Below, piece by piece: positions 23,574 to 37,400 of a DNA stretch of 64,000 nucleotides. Source of the stretch: Taenia hydatigena (lineage: Eukaryota > Platyhelminthes > Cestoda > Cyclophyllidea > Taeniidae). The notes beneath the pieces were generated by a model that had not been told where the DNA came from, made no database searches, and saw nothing but the letters and a program-made list of their open reading frames with translations. The stretch lies in contig JADWOT020000006.1 in the NCBI GenBank assembly GCA_036345935.2, positions 2,047,493 to 2,111,492 of the forward strand, given 5' to 3'. A program made the translations under genes and the position numbers. The number at the start of each line of letters is the position of its first letter. Position 1 is the stretch's first letter.

Positions 23574-26079
23574 GTAAGCACTCGGATTTCTTCCAACAGC
23601 ACCCACCATCTCTTTCTGTCGCCTGCTCATGGTGACATTTCTTCGACCCGCCTCTGTGCGTTCCTCTGCCCTAAATTAGGACGGAATCACCGTTTCTTTG
23701 TCTAAACTTCATATTCAAATAGGTTGTCTTCACTGACACTCTCACTGACTGATTGAGCTCTACCACCAATGATCTAACGTGTTAAATTATGTTCACCTTT
23801 GCTTTTCCCCTTTTCCCTATCTCTAATTGGTGAATGACAGCAATCATGCAACTTAATAGTACAAATTTACTTCATCCTTTCATATCTTCACTGTAGGTTT
23901 ACAATTAAATGTTCAACTAGAGTGTTTGGCTTTTCTATCGTCTTTTCAACTGGTCCTGTCACTACTCTTTGTTTATCAGTAGAGGCACACCCATCTGAGC
24001 ACCACACTATTTGGCACTTTTGACTTAAACATATCTGTTGCCACTTCACATTGATAAATTTAATTGCTTGAAATGTCTGCCATTTAAAGTGTATATGAAA
24101 CTGCTGCAAACTTTTCTTCTTGAACCACTCAAAACGCAATCCAAATGCTGAGTGGTATCAAGTAGAAAGACCTCATGCCTAACTGGTGTTTGGAGCCTAG
24201 CAGCACCTTTATCTCTAATGAACAATTCCGTCTACAGTGTACCAGACACACACACACACATATGCAAGCATGCTGTGCCTTCCTTGAGGTGTACATCGTT
24301 GGACTGTCATTGCAATGCCACACTTTATTTCGCATCACGCTTAATCACTCGGCCAGGCGGGTTAGTTTGAGACGTTTTGTATGAAGTAGGCACCATTTTA
24401 CTTGCGAGTTTGTTGCTTATCGTGTGCTAATGCGTACACGTGCTACGTATTCTTCCTCCCAGTTGTTGTGGCTCACTAATGCTAATGTGACGCTTATTTT
24501 TTCTCTACTGATCCATAACCACTTCAGTCAAGTATTCGGCTTCTGCGCACCGCATCGCGCTGCACCATCTCCGAGTGGCAACAGACTTGTGCTGGGAGAA
24601 GCTTTCATTTTAGATTTGGGAAAGACGTAAACTCTATTTATAGAACAGAGGCGCTTGAATAAAAGTCACGCTTGATGGATATTTCACGGCGTTCAAAAGT
24701 AGGAAGGGAAATAGCGGAACGTCAAATGGAGGCCATCTTGCCCATGAATAAATACATGCATGTATCCAGAAGTTACAATCGACTATTTTAGCAAGAAATG
24801 CATAAATCCTCGTCTAATTTTATGATAGCCTGATAGTAACGATTTGGGAGGTTGATTTGTTAACACTCCATTTCCGATGAAAGCCAGACCCACGTACTAA
24901 GAGCACGAGGGAGAATAGAGGTAGACGCTATACTGTAAGCCCAAATTCGGTAGTTATAAAAAGCTGTTTTACTTATTTTTACTATCTAAAAGCCTTTTTA
25001 ATCGTCTATAACTCCAAGCAATTGTGCAACTGCCAGTAGTTGCCAGCAATTTCTGGCTGTAATCCTGTGCATCGCAGCCCCCTAACCACGTCTACTGCTT
25101 CTAAGCTCTTCCTCACACTAGAAATGCATCCATCTTGCTGAGGGATGCGAGTCGCTACGCCATCAAGTCAATGTCAATCGTTTTTAATTGATTATTTGTA
25201 TGTGAAAGCCTTGGTTCATAAAGGCCGGTTCCGGTGCCACCAAAGCGTTGTCTGGAGAGAAGTTCAGCGAAACGATATGCATTTTAAAAATACGATCCGG
25301 CTAACAAGCCTTTTTATGGTGTTTCCTTGCAAAAAAATTGTTACTTTTTTAACAATAATGGGGGCGATGGTAGGGACGATCATTTTGTTAGAAAAAAACA
25401 TTCTTTGAAAAACGACATGCAGCAAATAAGGGATCTGAGTGAATTTGCCTGTGTTTTAGCCAATCAGAAATAAATGAGGGTGCATTAGACATAAAAGTGA
25501 TGGAATAAGGCATGCATGTGTTTTGGCCAGACGCTTCAAGGGTTGACCAGGGGCGTCTTCAAAGGCGATCTTGGCCAGAGAGTTTGATGTTGGCCTGTCT
25601 GGCTGCGGCAGGTAGCCCTGCTCCACACTGCGGAAGACCATCTGTCCATCTAGCTCCTGTGCATACTGGGCCTCTGTCAATGCCAGTCGGGGAGGGACAA
25701 CTGGGTCTCACATTTATTAACCATGTCACCAGATTTCAAAATGGGTAAATGGTATGATGCCCAACTTATGTGGAGGCTAAGAACTAGCCCCATTTTTCTG
25801 CACATCAATGTTACACCTTGGAATTACAATTAAGGGCATGGATGATCATCTTGCCTTTCAGGTACATTGTTGTTGGATAATTGCTACTGTACTACTTAAA
25901 GCAAGGTTCATGTAGTAATTGAGATAATTTCGGAACTTAGGTCCCCTTAATCACCACTGATGCATAGCATACAGAGCAATGAATCGTTCTTTCGACTAAC
26001 ATTGTTCAAACCAACATGAATAATTTTCGCGAATATCTTCATGCAGGGTTACTGCTTGGGTAAAATGGCATGGACAATG
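23574..26079. other. Spacer with one exon-like segment, otherwise nothing recognised
   Basis: Holds the minus-strand segment 25530-25680 and a CA run near 24246. No other gene or repeat recognised. Confidence 0.55.
25530..25680 (-). CDS. Exon-like open segment, unidentified
   Basis: The minus-strand frame LALTEAQYAQELDGQMVFRS followed by VEQGYLPQPDRP and LAKIAFEDAPGQPLKRLAK reads like protein (balanced polar and hydrophobic residues, few rare codons). There is no clear start, flanking exons are not found, and no family is recognised. It may be host exon or old transposon gag-like sequence. Confidence 0.25.
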
Positions 26080-26624
26080 GGCGGAGTGAGATTATTTTTA
26101 CTCACTATCGACATCTTACAAATGTCGGCCGAAGGTCTCAAGGTCCGTAAGAAGAAGAGATTGCATGGTGTGCTTTAAATGCAGTTAAAACTTAAGTGGC
26201 ACTTCTTTTGGCTATGCTGAAACTAATCTACTCCTCAGTCGACTTGAATTGTCTGCATTGGGGAAAGATGTAAGCAAACCTTCTTATGGGATAAAATCTG
26301 AAACTCTGTCACACGTCAATAATATTATTTCTTCTAATTATTTTTTGATAACATTTGCAGCCAGATGCTGAAGCACAAAAAAGCGTCTTAATGCGTTTTA
26401 TTATTATCGAACTAAACGAAGCGGCAGCGGCTCATCACCTATTTATTTAATATAAGTAGGAAAGCGAATTGTGCGATGACGCGCATTTTGTAAAGGGCAG
26501 AGAAGTGAATCCGTTTCACAAGGTTTATCTGCTAAATTATGCGGTATCCGCACTGCCTACTTGCATGCGCAACCTTGTGCACTATGCAGTGGATAATAGT
26601 GGAGCTTAAAATGGCTGCAGTGTA

Positions 26625-27159
26625 TGGTGGTGGTGGTGGTGGTGGTGGTGGTGGTGGTGGTGGTGGTGGTGGTGGTGGTGGTGGTGGTGGTGGTGGTGGT
26701 GGTGGTGGTGGTGGTGGTGGTGGTGGTGGTGGTGGTGGTGGTGGTGGTGGTGGTGGTGGTGGTGGTGGTGGTGGTGGTGGTGGTGGTGGTGGTGGTGGTG
26801 GGCTGGTGGTGGTGGTGGTGGTGGTGGTGGGTGGTGGTGGTGTGGTGGTGGTGGTGGGTGGTGGTGGTGGTGGTGGTGGTGGTGGTGGTGGTGGTGGTGG
26901 TGGTGGTGGTGGTGGTGGTGGTGGTGGTGGTGTGGGTGGTGGTGGTGGTGGTGGTGGTGGTGGTGGTGGTGTGGTGGTGGTGGTGGTGGTGGTGGTGGTG
27001 GTGGTGGTGGTGGTGGTGGTGGTGGTGGTGTGGTGGTGGTGGTGGTGGTGGTGGTGGTTGGTGGTGTGGTGGTGGTGGTGGTGGTGGTGGTGGTGGTGGT
27101 GGTGGTGTGGTGGTGGTGGTGGTGGTGGTGGTGGTGGTGGTGGTGGTGGTGGTGGTGGT
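26625..27159 (+). repeat. 535-bp GGT/ACC trinucleotide microsatellite
   Basis: Almost pure (GGT)n with a handful of one- or two-base interruptions (GTGT, GGGT, GCT) that shift the phase. The predicted poly-Gly, Val or Trp proteins across it are not genes. GGT runs can form two-layer G-quadruplexes on the plus strand. It occupies the site where the other arm of the inverted pair has about 1.8 kb of unique DNA and only a four-unit CCA run (about 15681-15693). Confidence 0.97.
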
Positions 27160-28117
27160 AATTTCAAAACCACAGCCACATTCTTCTCCCTATTTTCGAC
27201 TAAGCTTTAGATTCTAACAAGAAATATTTCTAAAAATATATTATTTATTTGACCTCTTCTTTAACGCTACTTCAAGCAATGCAGATCCACTTGGTTTTGG
27301 TGGTTTGCCTCAGCGCTTGCTCTTCCGATCTACAATTGCCAATGATAAAGGCGCAACCATGGCAATGTTGAAACGCTCTGCCCTACTCCTGAATTACCTC
27401 CAAATCAGTTTGGGACTGGCAGAATAAGGAGTCCTTCCATTCACGAGGTGATGCCTCTACATTCACCGTGGTGATACACTTGTGATCGCGCTATCACACT
27501 GAATGACAGTAGAGTAAATGTGGTGTAGAGGTGTGTAAGTTGTGTGTGAGAGTGTGCTTGGCAATCTCGTTGATTAAAGCGCAACGAGAGTCATTCGGGG
27601 TGAGGTTAGACACCAGCTTTGATGCATTTGTTTACTGCAAAGTGAAATGACTTGCACAGTCGTGGTGTTGATGGCATAGCAACTGATTTTTTACTAGACG
27701 ATTGGTTGAATTACTACCTTACTGTAACGGCTTAAGTCGTTCCACGGTGGCGGGACGACAGCCTGGATCTGCTGGTGGTACGATTGCACATCCTGTAGTT
27801 GTGAAGTGTGAATTTCAAAGAATGTTTTATGAGTGCTGTAAGGTTGCAGTTTAAGGGTGGTCGCAGTGGTCTGAGAAGACTCATTCCGATGTCATTCACA
27901 CTAGGTTCTGGCAGTTTATCACAAATACAGTGTCCACGAAATCCAATTACAATTAAAGCATGATTGCACAGATTATTTCACATCAGAATGGCAAGAGCTG
28001 TGTGGGTAATCGTGATATTTGTGTCCTTCAAACGTGTTCGTAGGCGAGAGATGGAGGGACAGTTGTAACTCTGGTCGTGGACCAACATATTCACTCCCCT
28101 GTGCTCGAGACACCCTC

Positions 28118-28305
28118 GTCTTAGCGTAGTACTTTGTTTATTCTGACTGCCGACTTCGGTCCCCGTGTTTTAGGTTGCCACATTGCCTTTGGTGCGTAGA
28201 CCGGCCTCCGGGCCATGCCAGTAGCCAAATTCCTCTGTTTATTGTATTTATATTCTGCTCTGGTATTATGCCTTAATTTGCCTACAAGGAATTCTCGGCA
28301 GGCTA
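28118..28305 (-). mobile_element. Degenerate TRIM-like LTR (right arm of second inverted repeat)
   Basis: Inverted homologue of the LTR at 14561-14713, keeping the same blocks on the minus strand. Its presence in both arms shows it predates that duplication. Confidence 0.7.
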
Positions 28306-28530
28306 CACCTACCCTAGAATAAAAACGTCTAGAGGCAACCAACCTTCTCATGGTAAGGTTGGAAGAAGGGAAGAGGTGGGAAGAGAGGAACTATCTACAG
28401 TGAATCGAATCATACATGCTAAACATGTTTGTTTGAATATGCAATCCATATTACCAGGGTTTGGTTCAGGCCAGAACAAGTGGTTGCAGCGCATGTAAAT
28501 GGTCAAGTTTTTGGACTTACTGCCGAGAGA

Positions 28531-31500
28531 GGGTCTCCGATTCATAGTTATTTGTAATGTTGTACTTAGTTTCCTCTGCTTCCGTCTCAAGCTATCCTGA
28601 AGTCCTAAAATGGCTATGAGATGACAAATGAGGTACACAAGTAGATCATAGAGGATAAACGCATTCATTTAATAACAGCCAAAGCCACTCCTTATCGTGC
28701 GCCTCCTTACAAATGAGAAAATTTGCAACTTTGCCTACAAAGTTAACGGTGAGATCACTGACAAAGTAATGAGCAAGCCTTATAGCAAACTGTTGAATGT
28801 TTAAGAGATTAATGCAGGGCGGTTCACATACACCTTCTGAAGTTCCTTCCTTCTCAATTTTAAATGGCTGTGCTTGCTGTGTGGAATTCGAAATAAATCT
28901 TTATTTATCTGCCTTCATTAAGCATGCTACTGATGTGTGTAAGTAGGTGTGGTGAAGGACTTCTATTTGTGCATAAAAGGCCTGAAGGCCGCCACAGGTT
29001 TGACTTGCAGGTCATGGTTCAATGTCATTGTCACTACAATCAGGAATGCCTACCTGGTGTCGACATAGTTCCTGTCTAGCATGTATCTGTTCTGTTTTCG
29101 TTGAATAAAACCAGTCAAGGCAGTAATTAATGCATGAATGCGATTAACAGAGCAGCGGAATTGATTGGCTCTTATCTCTGTTTACATGCTTTTAATACTT
29201 GTCTTGTGTGTCAATCCTATGGTTCCAACAATCCTTGAGAACTAAGTTATACATAAATTTGTTTCAGAATTTATGCGTTGCCTCGAGATGGTCTCCTATC
29301 TTGTTGCCATAAAAAGTCCCCATAAATTGCAAAATTCTTTTTTATCCTTTTTTATTTGATGGGGCATACCCAGACATTAGACCTAGTAAAGGTTTGAGTG
29401 GTTTGTTTTTAATTTCTTGGACGCGTGAGAATTATAACATCACATCATTAACTTGCCCCTGCAACGCCTCGTTAAACCTATGACTTGTTTGGGTTTGCTG
29501 GAAAATTAGTCGAACTTACAAATTGCATTAGATTTTGTTGGAAGTGATGACCCACCTTTAATGTGATTCCGGGGCTTTCAGTTGGCCTGTTTATAGACCC
29601 AGACATTGTCAAGGTTTTTCATGCTATCAAGGCAAACAAAAATAACCAAAATCGGTTTCAACAATCTTCTGCAGTTAAGATGGCGACAAAATCTGACTCG
29701 AGATTTATGTGGTGCCCCAAGGCGCTAAGAATAGTTCTCTTTTCCAGTTAACTGGGGACAGGATTGTCATTTGGTGAAACGTTGAATGAATACAATGGGG
29801 CAAAATTGGAGGTCCAACACCCGACGTTGGACAGAAAATGTGTTTGAGGGGCGCGTGACTAATCAAGTTCTTCTATAGACAATTTTCTTTAGCTGCAAGA
29901 GCTCTTCACTTCCCGTCTTTTTACGAATTGAGCTAGGAAATGGTCGCTCCATTGTCCACACCTCAACCAAACGCCGACTGACCGCTGTGACTTGATTTGT
30001 CCTTTCATCTTGCTAGGACTCCTCTGGGGAAGGTACTCGACAAATTTTCACGTACCACTAATCGCGTTCTACAATGGCATTGTAGTGCCTTATCAACAAC
30101 CGTAAGTAAAGTCGCGAAACTGCTGATAGGTTTGAAATCACTGGATTTTCCAAAACTGTACTCCATTTCTCAACTGTGTGTTCTGTTTCACACGTGCTCG
30201 TGTGATTGACGGTGGGTTTGATGCCAAAAGGCAATAACTTGTCAGCTGGAGAATTACCACCAGAGGCTTTGTGATGTGAAGCGTTGGTTGGTTGTTGTCA
30301 AGTAACACCAAGAATAGGCATTGATATTTCCCATTTAAGTGTTTTACGAGTATTACTGAGAGCATAAAGCTAAGTCATGACTTTTTAGCATTTAATTCAT
30401 GATAAAATGTCTCTGCCTCCAGCCCACCCCGTGCACACAAACTACGGAAGCCGATTCTCGCTTTATGAGGAGTGGAAAGAGTAAATAACCACCCAATAGC
30501 CTCTACGACTTTCTCTCCCTTTTTAATGTGGACCTAAATGTCACATGACTCACGATGTTAATAAGTGTGAAAGCACTTCCTCATGTGCTAACCTTCAATG
30601 TGTAGATGTGATTTTTCAGATACTGCGGTCCCTCTATCAACTTGATCCATTGGCCTTTGAATGTTTCTTTTTCATCATTTTTGGAACCCATTGGAACACA
30701 AAAGTCCAAGTCACATCCCATAGCTTCGACTTACATTTTATGGCATAGAGTGCTTAACTTAATGGGAAGGCAATTTAAAACACTTTGAATAATCCCACGC
30801 ATAATAGACTAGCGCCCGCTTATATGCATAGCTTTCAGCTACATTTTCGCGAGATTTAAGCGGATTTCTGGCTACTATGGTAGATATGTCGTGAATAAGT
30901 AGTGAGGAGTGTATGGCAACCATCAGTGTTGCCGTTAAAGTTTTAAAATGTGCCAGTACTCTACTTTGCTGGTCCAGTTGCTGCATGGGGATGTTCTATG
31001 GTAGTTCGCCAAGCGTACGAGTGACGTAGACTTTGAAATAATTTGCCCCATTATTTCGGTGCGCCTAGCTTACATAGTAGTTTGCCCAATTATACACTTG
31101 GCTACCTCTCCTCATCAATTTGCCCCATGCTGCCCGGCTTTGCTAGGGAAAAACATGTCACCAGACTTCAGCCGTCGGAATTTAATTCAAGCCCAGTTAA
31201 AAATGCGGCCGATCACCTCCAAAAACAACGTTGGACACGAGCCCCCACCTCTGTTCAAAGCCGGCTAAGATCTGTGCGAGGTGACTAGTCAGACCTTCCG
31301 TCGACACTTTGACAGGATTCCCCTTTATGAACTAACAATGTGCCTGTGTGTAGAATTTCAACTCCCCATGAGAGTAATACAAATGGAAAGATTAAATATA
31401 AACCAGACAGGAATTGCATCAAAAGTTTATGAACAATCGACTTGTCATCCATACGCCAGCCTGGGGTTTACTCACCTTCGCCTGCATCATTCTGAATATC

Positions 31501-34481
31501 ATCTTAGCTAGTCAGTAAAGTGCCGACACCTTGCACAAAATGCACCGCTCACTCAACCCACCTCACAAAGGAGGAGAAAAGACACTGTTAGTGAGAAAAT
31601 GAATCAGTAACCCTATACCAAAAATAGCCCCAGAGAAATATTTACACAAACAGATCAAAAAACAGGAAAGTGAAAGGATCAAAGCAGGATCACAAGTTGC
31701 TAGGCCATAGAAGCCACCGCATTCCTACCCCTTCTGCACCTTTCAGGTGAGATGGAGGCGTGAATTCAAGTAAGGGATATCCGGAAGTTTGATGTCCTTT
31801 AGCTTTTGGGCTATCTTCAGATCCTTCACAGCAGACACGGCGCGTGACGGAGCAATCGGGAGGGTGGGTTGCTAAACCGATGGGAAAATCAGTTACGGTT
31901 GAAAAGCAGAAAACATTATTCTGCCATTCAGTTTGGATCAAACGGCTATGTGGCTGAACTACGCAGCCAATTGCGCAAAGGGAAAGAAACTAGCATGTGC
32001 TCAGACTTCCAATTACCTCTTGTTTTTCCAATTTACTTTGTTCTTCACTGTGATAAATGACTTCACTGATATGCGTTTCTAAGACCATACCGCCAATAAT
32101 TAGCTCATTGAGGAGGAAATGAACCTAAAAGGAATAAAATCGAAAGCAGTACTTGAGCGTCTAGAAACTTTGAGTCGAATAGTCAGAATAACTGCACATT
32201 ATTTACTTTGTCGGAGTGGAAAATTAGGTCCAGTTCGCAAACACTTTCGAAGGACTTGTCCAATGCTTCAACAAACACTTGGATCAGGTCGAGAATGCCT
32301 AATTCACTTTCTGTTGCGTCAACACAAAATACGAAGTAGAGAGTTGCGTAGTGCCGATAAATAATACGGCAATCCTGTTCAGAAAAGACATTGCTAAAAC
32401 GATCTGTAGAGTGTAGCGCTTGACTTACCTTCCGCCTTCAAGGAAATTGCACACATTGTCATCACGTTTCGATACCAAGAGAAAAGTTTCGCTAAGGAGT
32501 TTTTGCTGTAGTTCTTCAGACTAAAAAATCATATTGAATGGACAAAATCGGGTGATTAGGGCGCATTAATCTCACATCTAGATATTGAATAACATGTACG
32601 CTGCAGAACTGGGAATAAATCTGAAAAATTTGAAAAGTACTCATTCACAAGGAATAAAAACTAAAATATGAGGGAGTGAAGATGGTCGGCTGTAGATAAA
32701 AGGAAACTCTAAAATGCACAAACAAATTTAAGAGGGCGACCAGGAATGTGGATGATAAATGCCCAATGATATCTTCTGGTACGAATTATAACTTGCACCC
32801 CACCGAATAAAGTTCATAAAGAGCGCGAGCAAGGATCTACTAGCCATATACGCGTGAAAGAGAAATGGATAATCATTCAAGGAAATAGTGATTAAAATAC
32901 GTAGCAAGTTGAGCACAGGTGATTTAAAGGCTAATCACAGGACCAAGACATAAACTATATTATACTTACCATGTTATCGTAAAATTTCATCAAGCGAGGC
33001 TTGCCGCTATTGTTAAAGATCAAAACCGCACGAATCATTCCGACGTACCCAACATCCAAATAAAAACCACCAGATAGAACATGCCGCTCCGGCCCAGTAT
33101 TAAAATAAACGATGGTTTTGAAACTATCTAAAGTGTAACCTCATGCATTAGGAGTATTTAAAGATGTTTTTTCTCTTAAAAAATGCAAACTCTTAGTTGG
33201 CGCATTATTGTATTGTCCTATTCGTTGTGCTTCATCTCCAGGACTTACCGAACTTTATAAAACATTTGAGATTTCCTGTAGTTTAAAAACACACTTGGCT
33301 GCGAAATTTGCCTATGCCAACCCAATTGGCACCTATTTAAGATGACCGAAGTGATAAATCGCCGGTTCTCTTTCTAAGATTTTGTCGCATTTTTGATGAA
33401 AAGTATGTTTGGCATTTCTTCAATATACGTGGATGAAAATTGCGTCACTGCTATCCATGCTTGTATCTATTTCAATTCTATTCCCACGGCACCTGTACCA
33501 AATAAGACAACTACTTACAAGGCTTTCACCTAGTTAGTTTCCATCCGCATCCCCATGTGAACATTTTCTTTTGGCTTAGGGTTGAAACCGTTCCTAAAAA
33601 CTATCCCGAACCACATTGCCTAGACAATCCATACCTTTTCATCTGCTAATCTAGCAAACAAGTTAGTAGGATTGAACGCGACTTTTCAGCCATCCCTCAC
33701 GTAATTCAAGTATGGTTCTATATTCGTTTGATGAAGATCAGTAACGCTAAAACACTCAGCAGACACGACCCGTACTGTTTTTAGCAAAGTTGCCCAAGCT
33801 TGAGCGTCGAAATTAAGTCTATTTACTCTCTATACTTTCGACCAATTAAATTAGATGTTTAAACAGTTTGCAGAAATTGTAGACATGCACACTTCCTCGC
33901 TCTCCTCCATGCAAATTGGCGTCGTGATTTGCAATAAAGAAGCCAGATCTCGACCCTTCCTAATCGTGGTCGGCCTATCCGTTAAAGACCTCCTTGCTGC
34001 ATCAACTTAAGTGAACGGAACCACAAGCATAAAACTTCGACCTTCATTTGCGATCTACCTGTCTCGATCAACAAGATCTCTCGTGATTGTCTGCCATAAC
34101 CCCTTATAGCCACCGTCACCCAGAAAGGATTCCAAGCCCGACAGAGCAAAACCAACACCTCTAAGATTGAGACACTATCCCTACACCATGTGATACCGCA
34201 ATTAGATCGGCCTCAACGCACAAAACATTCGTATTCTTACATGTACAAAGCTCGTACTCTTATAATTTCCCTCCCCCTTTAACAAATAAAAAAGTCAGTA
34301 AATTCTAATAATCGACAAATGGATACAACATGGTCCCATAATGCAACATGGCAATCAGCAATTCGCATTCAATGCGTTCAAAGGTAAAAAGACGATAAAA
34401 GGGGAGACGGAGCGGAAAGAAGACCAAATCAGTGCCAATAGCGCATGAGCAGAGCGTGGGAAAGAGCCATTGAAGTAGAAA
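28531..34481. other. About 6 kb downstream of the SGLT gene, nothing recognised
   Basis: Only short frames (up to about 80 codons) without splice context or known motifs, and no repeat partners seen. It should include the SGLT 3' untranslated region just below 34482, but no clear polyadenylation signal was found. Confidence 0.6.
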
Positions 34482-37400
34482 TTAGCTTGCGATCATTCCA
34501 TAGCTCCTCAACTCTTCAATCGCATCAAGCGTTTCTTGCACGGACGTATTACCGGTAATTCTAAGTGGTCCACGCGTAATCGGACCAAAGTAGAGGGAGA
34601 AGAAGCAGAAGAGAAAGACAGTAGTGGTGACAATCATCACCAGACCCACAAAGAGACCAATCTTGGTGCTACGTTTCTGCTTCAGACCCACAGGAACAAA
34701 TTGAAGGGGCTCGGCATCCACAGCTCCGGTTTGACTTGATGGGGTTCGTTTTCGGAGGCAACCACAGCAGCACTGCACAGTGTCGGGGCAAGGATCGTCA
34801 GCAAAGCCCCAGAACCACTTGCAAATGTGACCAGAGATGTGGAGACATCGAGAACAGGAATTATTGCCCAAGTCGGTCATAACCTCCTCGTCTGCGTCTG
34901 CATCGCCGAATCCCTTGTATTTGCTTTCTGGGAAGAAGTGAACTCCATTATGTGACCAATTTCACTTGCGCATAGCGCTTCCCGCTCAGAGGCTGGGGGA
35001 GGGGGAGATACTTCTTCATGGTCTCTCTCTCATTTCCACCCGCCTTATCAATAGCGGAAAAGGATGGTTGCTCGTTCAAATGCCAGCTTTTTTTTACTAA
35101 TGTCATAGTCAAGTGTTTTTGTGATATACTATAAAAGCACAAATAGCAATATGCTCCCAAAACTGTAGAAGAAATGAAGCGGGAGGTCTTTTTTCACACA
35201 AAACACTTAAAACCGAGTGATCCTACGAAGAGAGGAATGGCGGCCCCCATTTTTTCAAGCAAAAGGCACATTTTTAACAAGACCAACCCGTCCCCGCCTC
35301 CACGTTAGTGAGAAATTGCATTAAGGAATTAATGAAGAGGAAAGAAAAAGGTGTCTTGCGCTTGTGAAAAGTGAGAAAAAAAAAACAATGACTCAGGTTA
35401 ATTACCAATCATTCACTCATTTTCACAAATGGCTAAAAGACGACTTTTGCCTTCACACAGCTTAAAGATATGTGAATGAAATGAAAATTTTACAAGGAAA
35501 ACAAGAGAGATCGTGCTTGGATAAATTCCCGATTCACTTAATGCGGAACAAACGCAGCAGTTTAGCCTCGCACCATTATGAATGTCATTTGAACTTGAGT
35601 TTAACCCGCTTTTTGAGGCTACAAAAGTTAGTTTCCTGTCAATGTGTTTGTATGGGGAGAAGGGAGGGGCGCAAAGAGCGGAGAGGAGGAGGCAGCACTC
35701 TCATTCACACCCTTTTTACCCCCCATTATATTGCCTTCAAGTGATGAAATATATCACCTTCTATAGGTCCCGGGTAATCACGTGATAATGTGTGCAAAGC
35801 TAAGCGACGTTGACTGCAGCTACTACTTTTGGTTGTGGAATTCGCAGCACGTTTGTTTGTTTACCCCGATGATGGAGTCTAGATATTACTGTTTATCCAC
35901 CAAAAAATGAAAAAAAAAAGAATTAAGGCACCCTTCCGATCTATTGCATCGTTACTAATGCCAACCGTAGTGCAGACAACTTGAAACGTTGAATCAGGCA
36001 CGCACACACAGCTTTGATGGTACAAATAAAGTGTTCTATCTATTCACAAGTAATTGGAATTTCAAAAATGTATCAGTCAAAACAAAAAGGACACAGCGTC
36101 TGCACTGGAAGTGAGACTTTTCAAACGCGGCAAAATAAATAAATGAGTATAGGCAAAAGAAAGCTGCGTAGGTGGAGGTGATCGCGCAGCACAAATTGCA
36201 AACGAGCCACTGTCAGAGGAGAGAGATGGCCTCAAAGCTTTTTGTGGGCTTGACATTAATGCCCCCAAGTAAAAACAAATGAAAGGCGATGCTCACGCCT
36301 CTCTATATCAAGCTTCTGATTGCAAAAAGCTTGCAAGTCAGTATGTCGGTAGGTGTAACAGCTAAACACAGACACCCAAGGTCTAAGACAAAGTCCGGTT
36401 TGTCGCATTTTGAGTGCACAACGTCATCGCTCAAACAACAGAAGGTGGACTTCGAATCGCATCCAATGTGTTTAAAAGCGGTTGTCAGCAACTTTCAAAT
36501 AATAAATCGCTCATCAGTTCTAAGACAAGGTAAGCATGTGTGTATGCCCAGTCTCCACTAAGAGCTTTGTTTGAAAAGATCATGCGAAAGCCGAACTAGC
36601 TATCAGATACTTTGCAAACAATTTCCCGATTTTTAGTGATAATGTAGCGAGACAGCGCTCCTCCGCTCCTGCTCTGAGATGCTAATACCTATAGCATGTT
36701 GAGGAGCAGTTTTATGTTGACCGGTGATTGAAGAATGAGATGTCTGCTTCAAGCCAGTCATATGGGTGACTCCATAGCAAACATGATTATACTCGTATGT
36801 ATTGTTTCGCAAAATATTATATCATTCAAAACAAACTCTGCAAGCCATTTGAAGAGGCGGTCTAAGAGGGAAATTCAAGGTATCGAAATCCGTTGAGACC
36901 ACGTCCAAACTATCAAAGGTTCTCAGAAGTTTAAGCGCTATGGTCCGCAGCGACTCTAATGATCTTATTACTGAGTCGTGTACTCACTTTGTGACTAATA
37001 AAGTGCCTTGGTCAACAATTGGACGCCTGTTGGCGCAAAGAGCTCTTGATACTTACCAGATTCGTCAGTAGCAGACCTCTTTGAAGGCAGGTCATTTTTC
37101 TCACTCTCCTCATCATTCTCCGTCAATCGATCGCCCATACCCGTGATCTTCTCATCACCAAGCTTCTCATTCTCCGCGGGACTGATACTGATCTCCTCTC
37201 CCAGTCGCATTTCACGCATCACAACGGTGGCATCAGTGCCACCAACAGTGGCAGCAGAACCGGCGTTACGCGTCCAAAAGGTCAGTCCACGAACCTGTTC
37301 CTCGGAGGGTGGTGGAGAGAACAACGAAACTAGGCACATAACGATAGCAGTGGAGAAGAAGGAGAACATGGCAAAGTACATGTAGTGCACATGTGCCACT

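Larger units (their letters stand above)
26080..28530 (-). repeat. Second inverted repeat pair, right arm
   Basis: Reverse complement of parts of 14380-17900, about 8 kb away. The right arm lacks the about 1.8 kb found at 15698-17480 and has a huge GGT array in its place. It also carries the partner of the degenerate LTR near 28118-28305. No gene supported. Confidence 0.85.

Noticed and set aside
26532..27217. Frames of about 200 codons encoding poly-Gly, poly-Val/Trp or poly-Pro/His
   Set aside because: They are translations of the GGT microsatellite, open in every phase for trivial reasons.
37143..37385. Plus-strand frame over the SGLT exon (also 34536-34739)
   Set aside because: Shadows of exons on the other strand.
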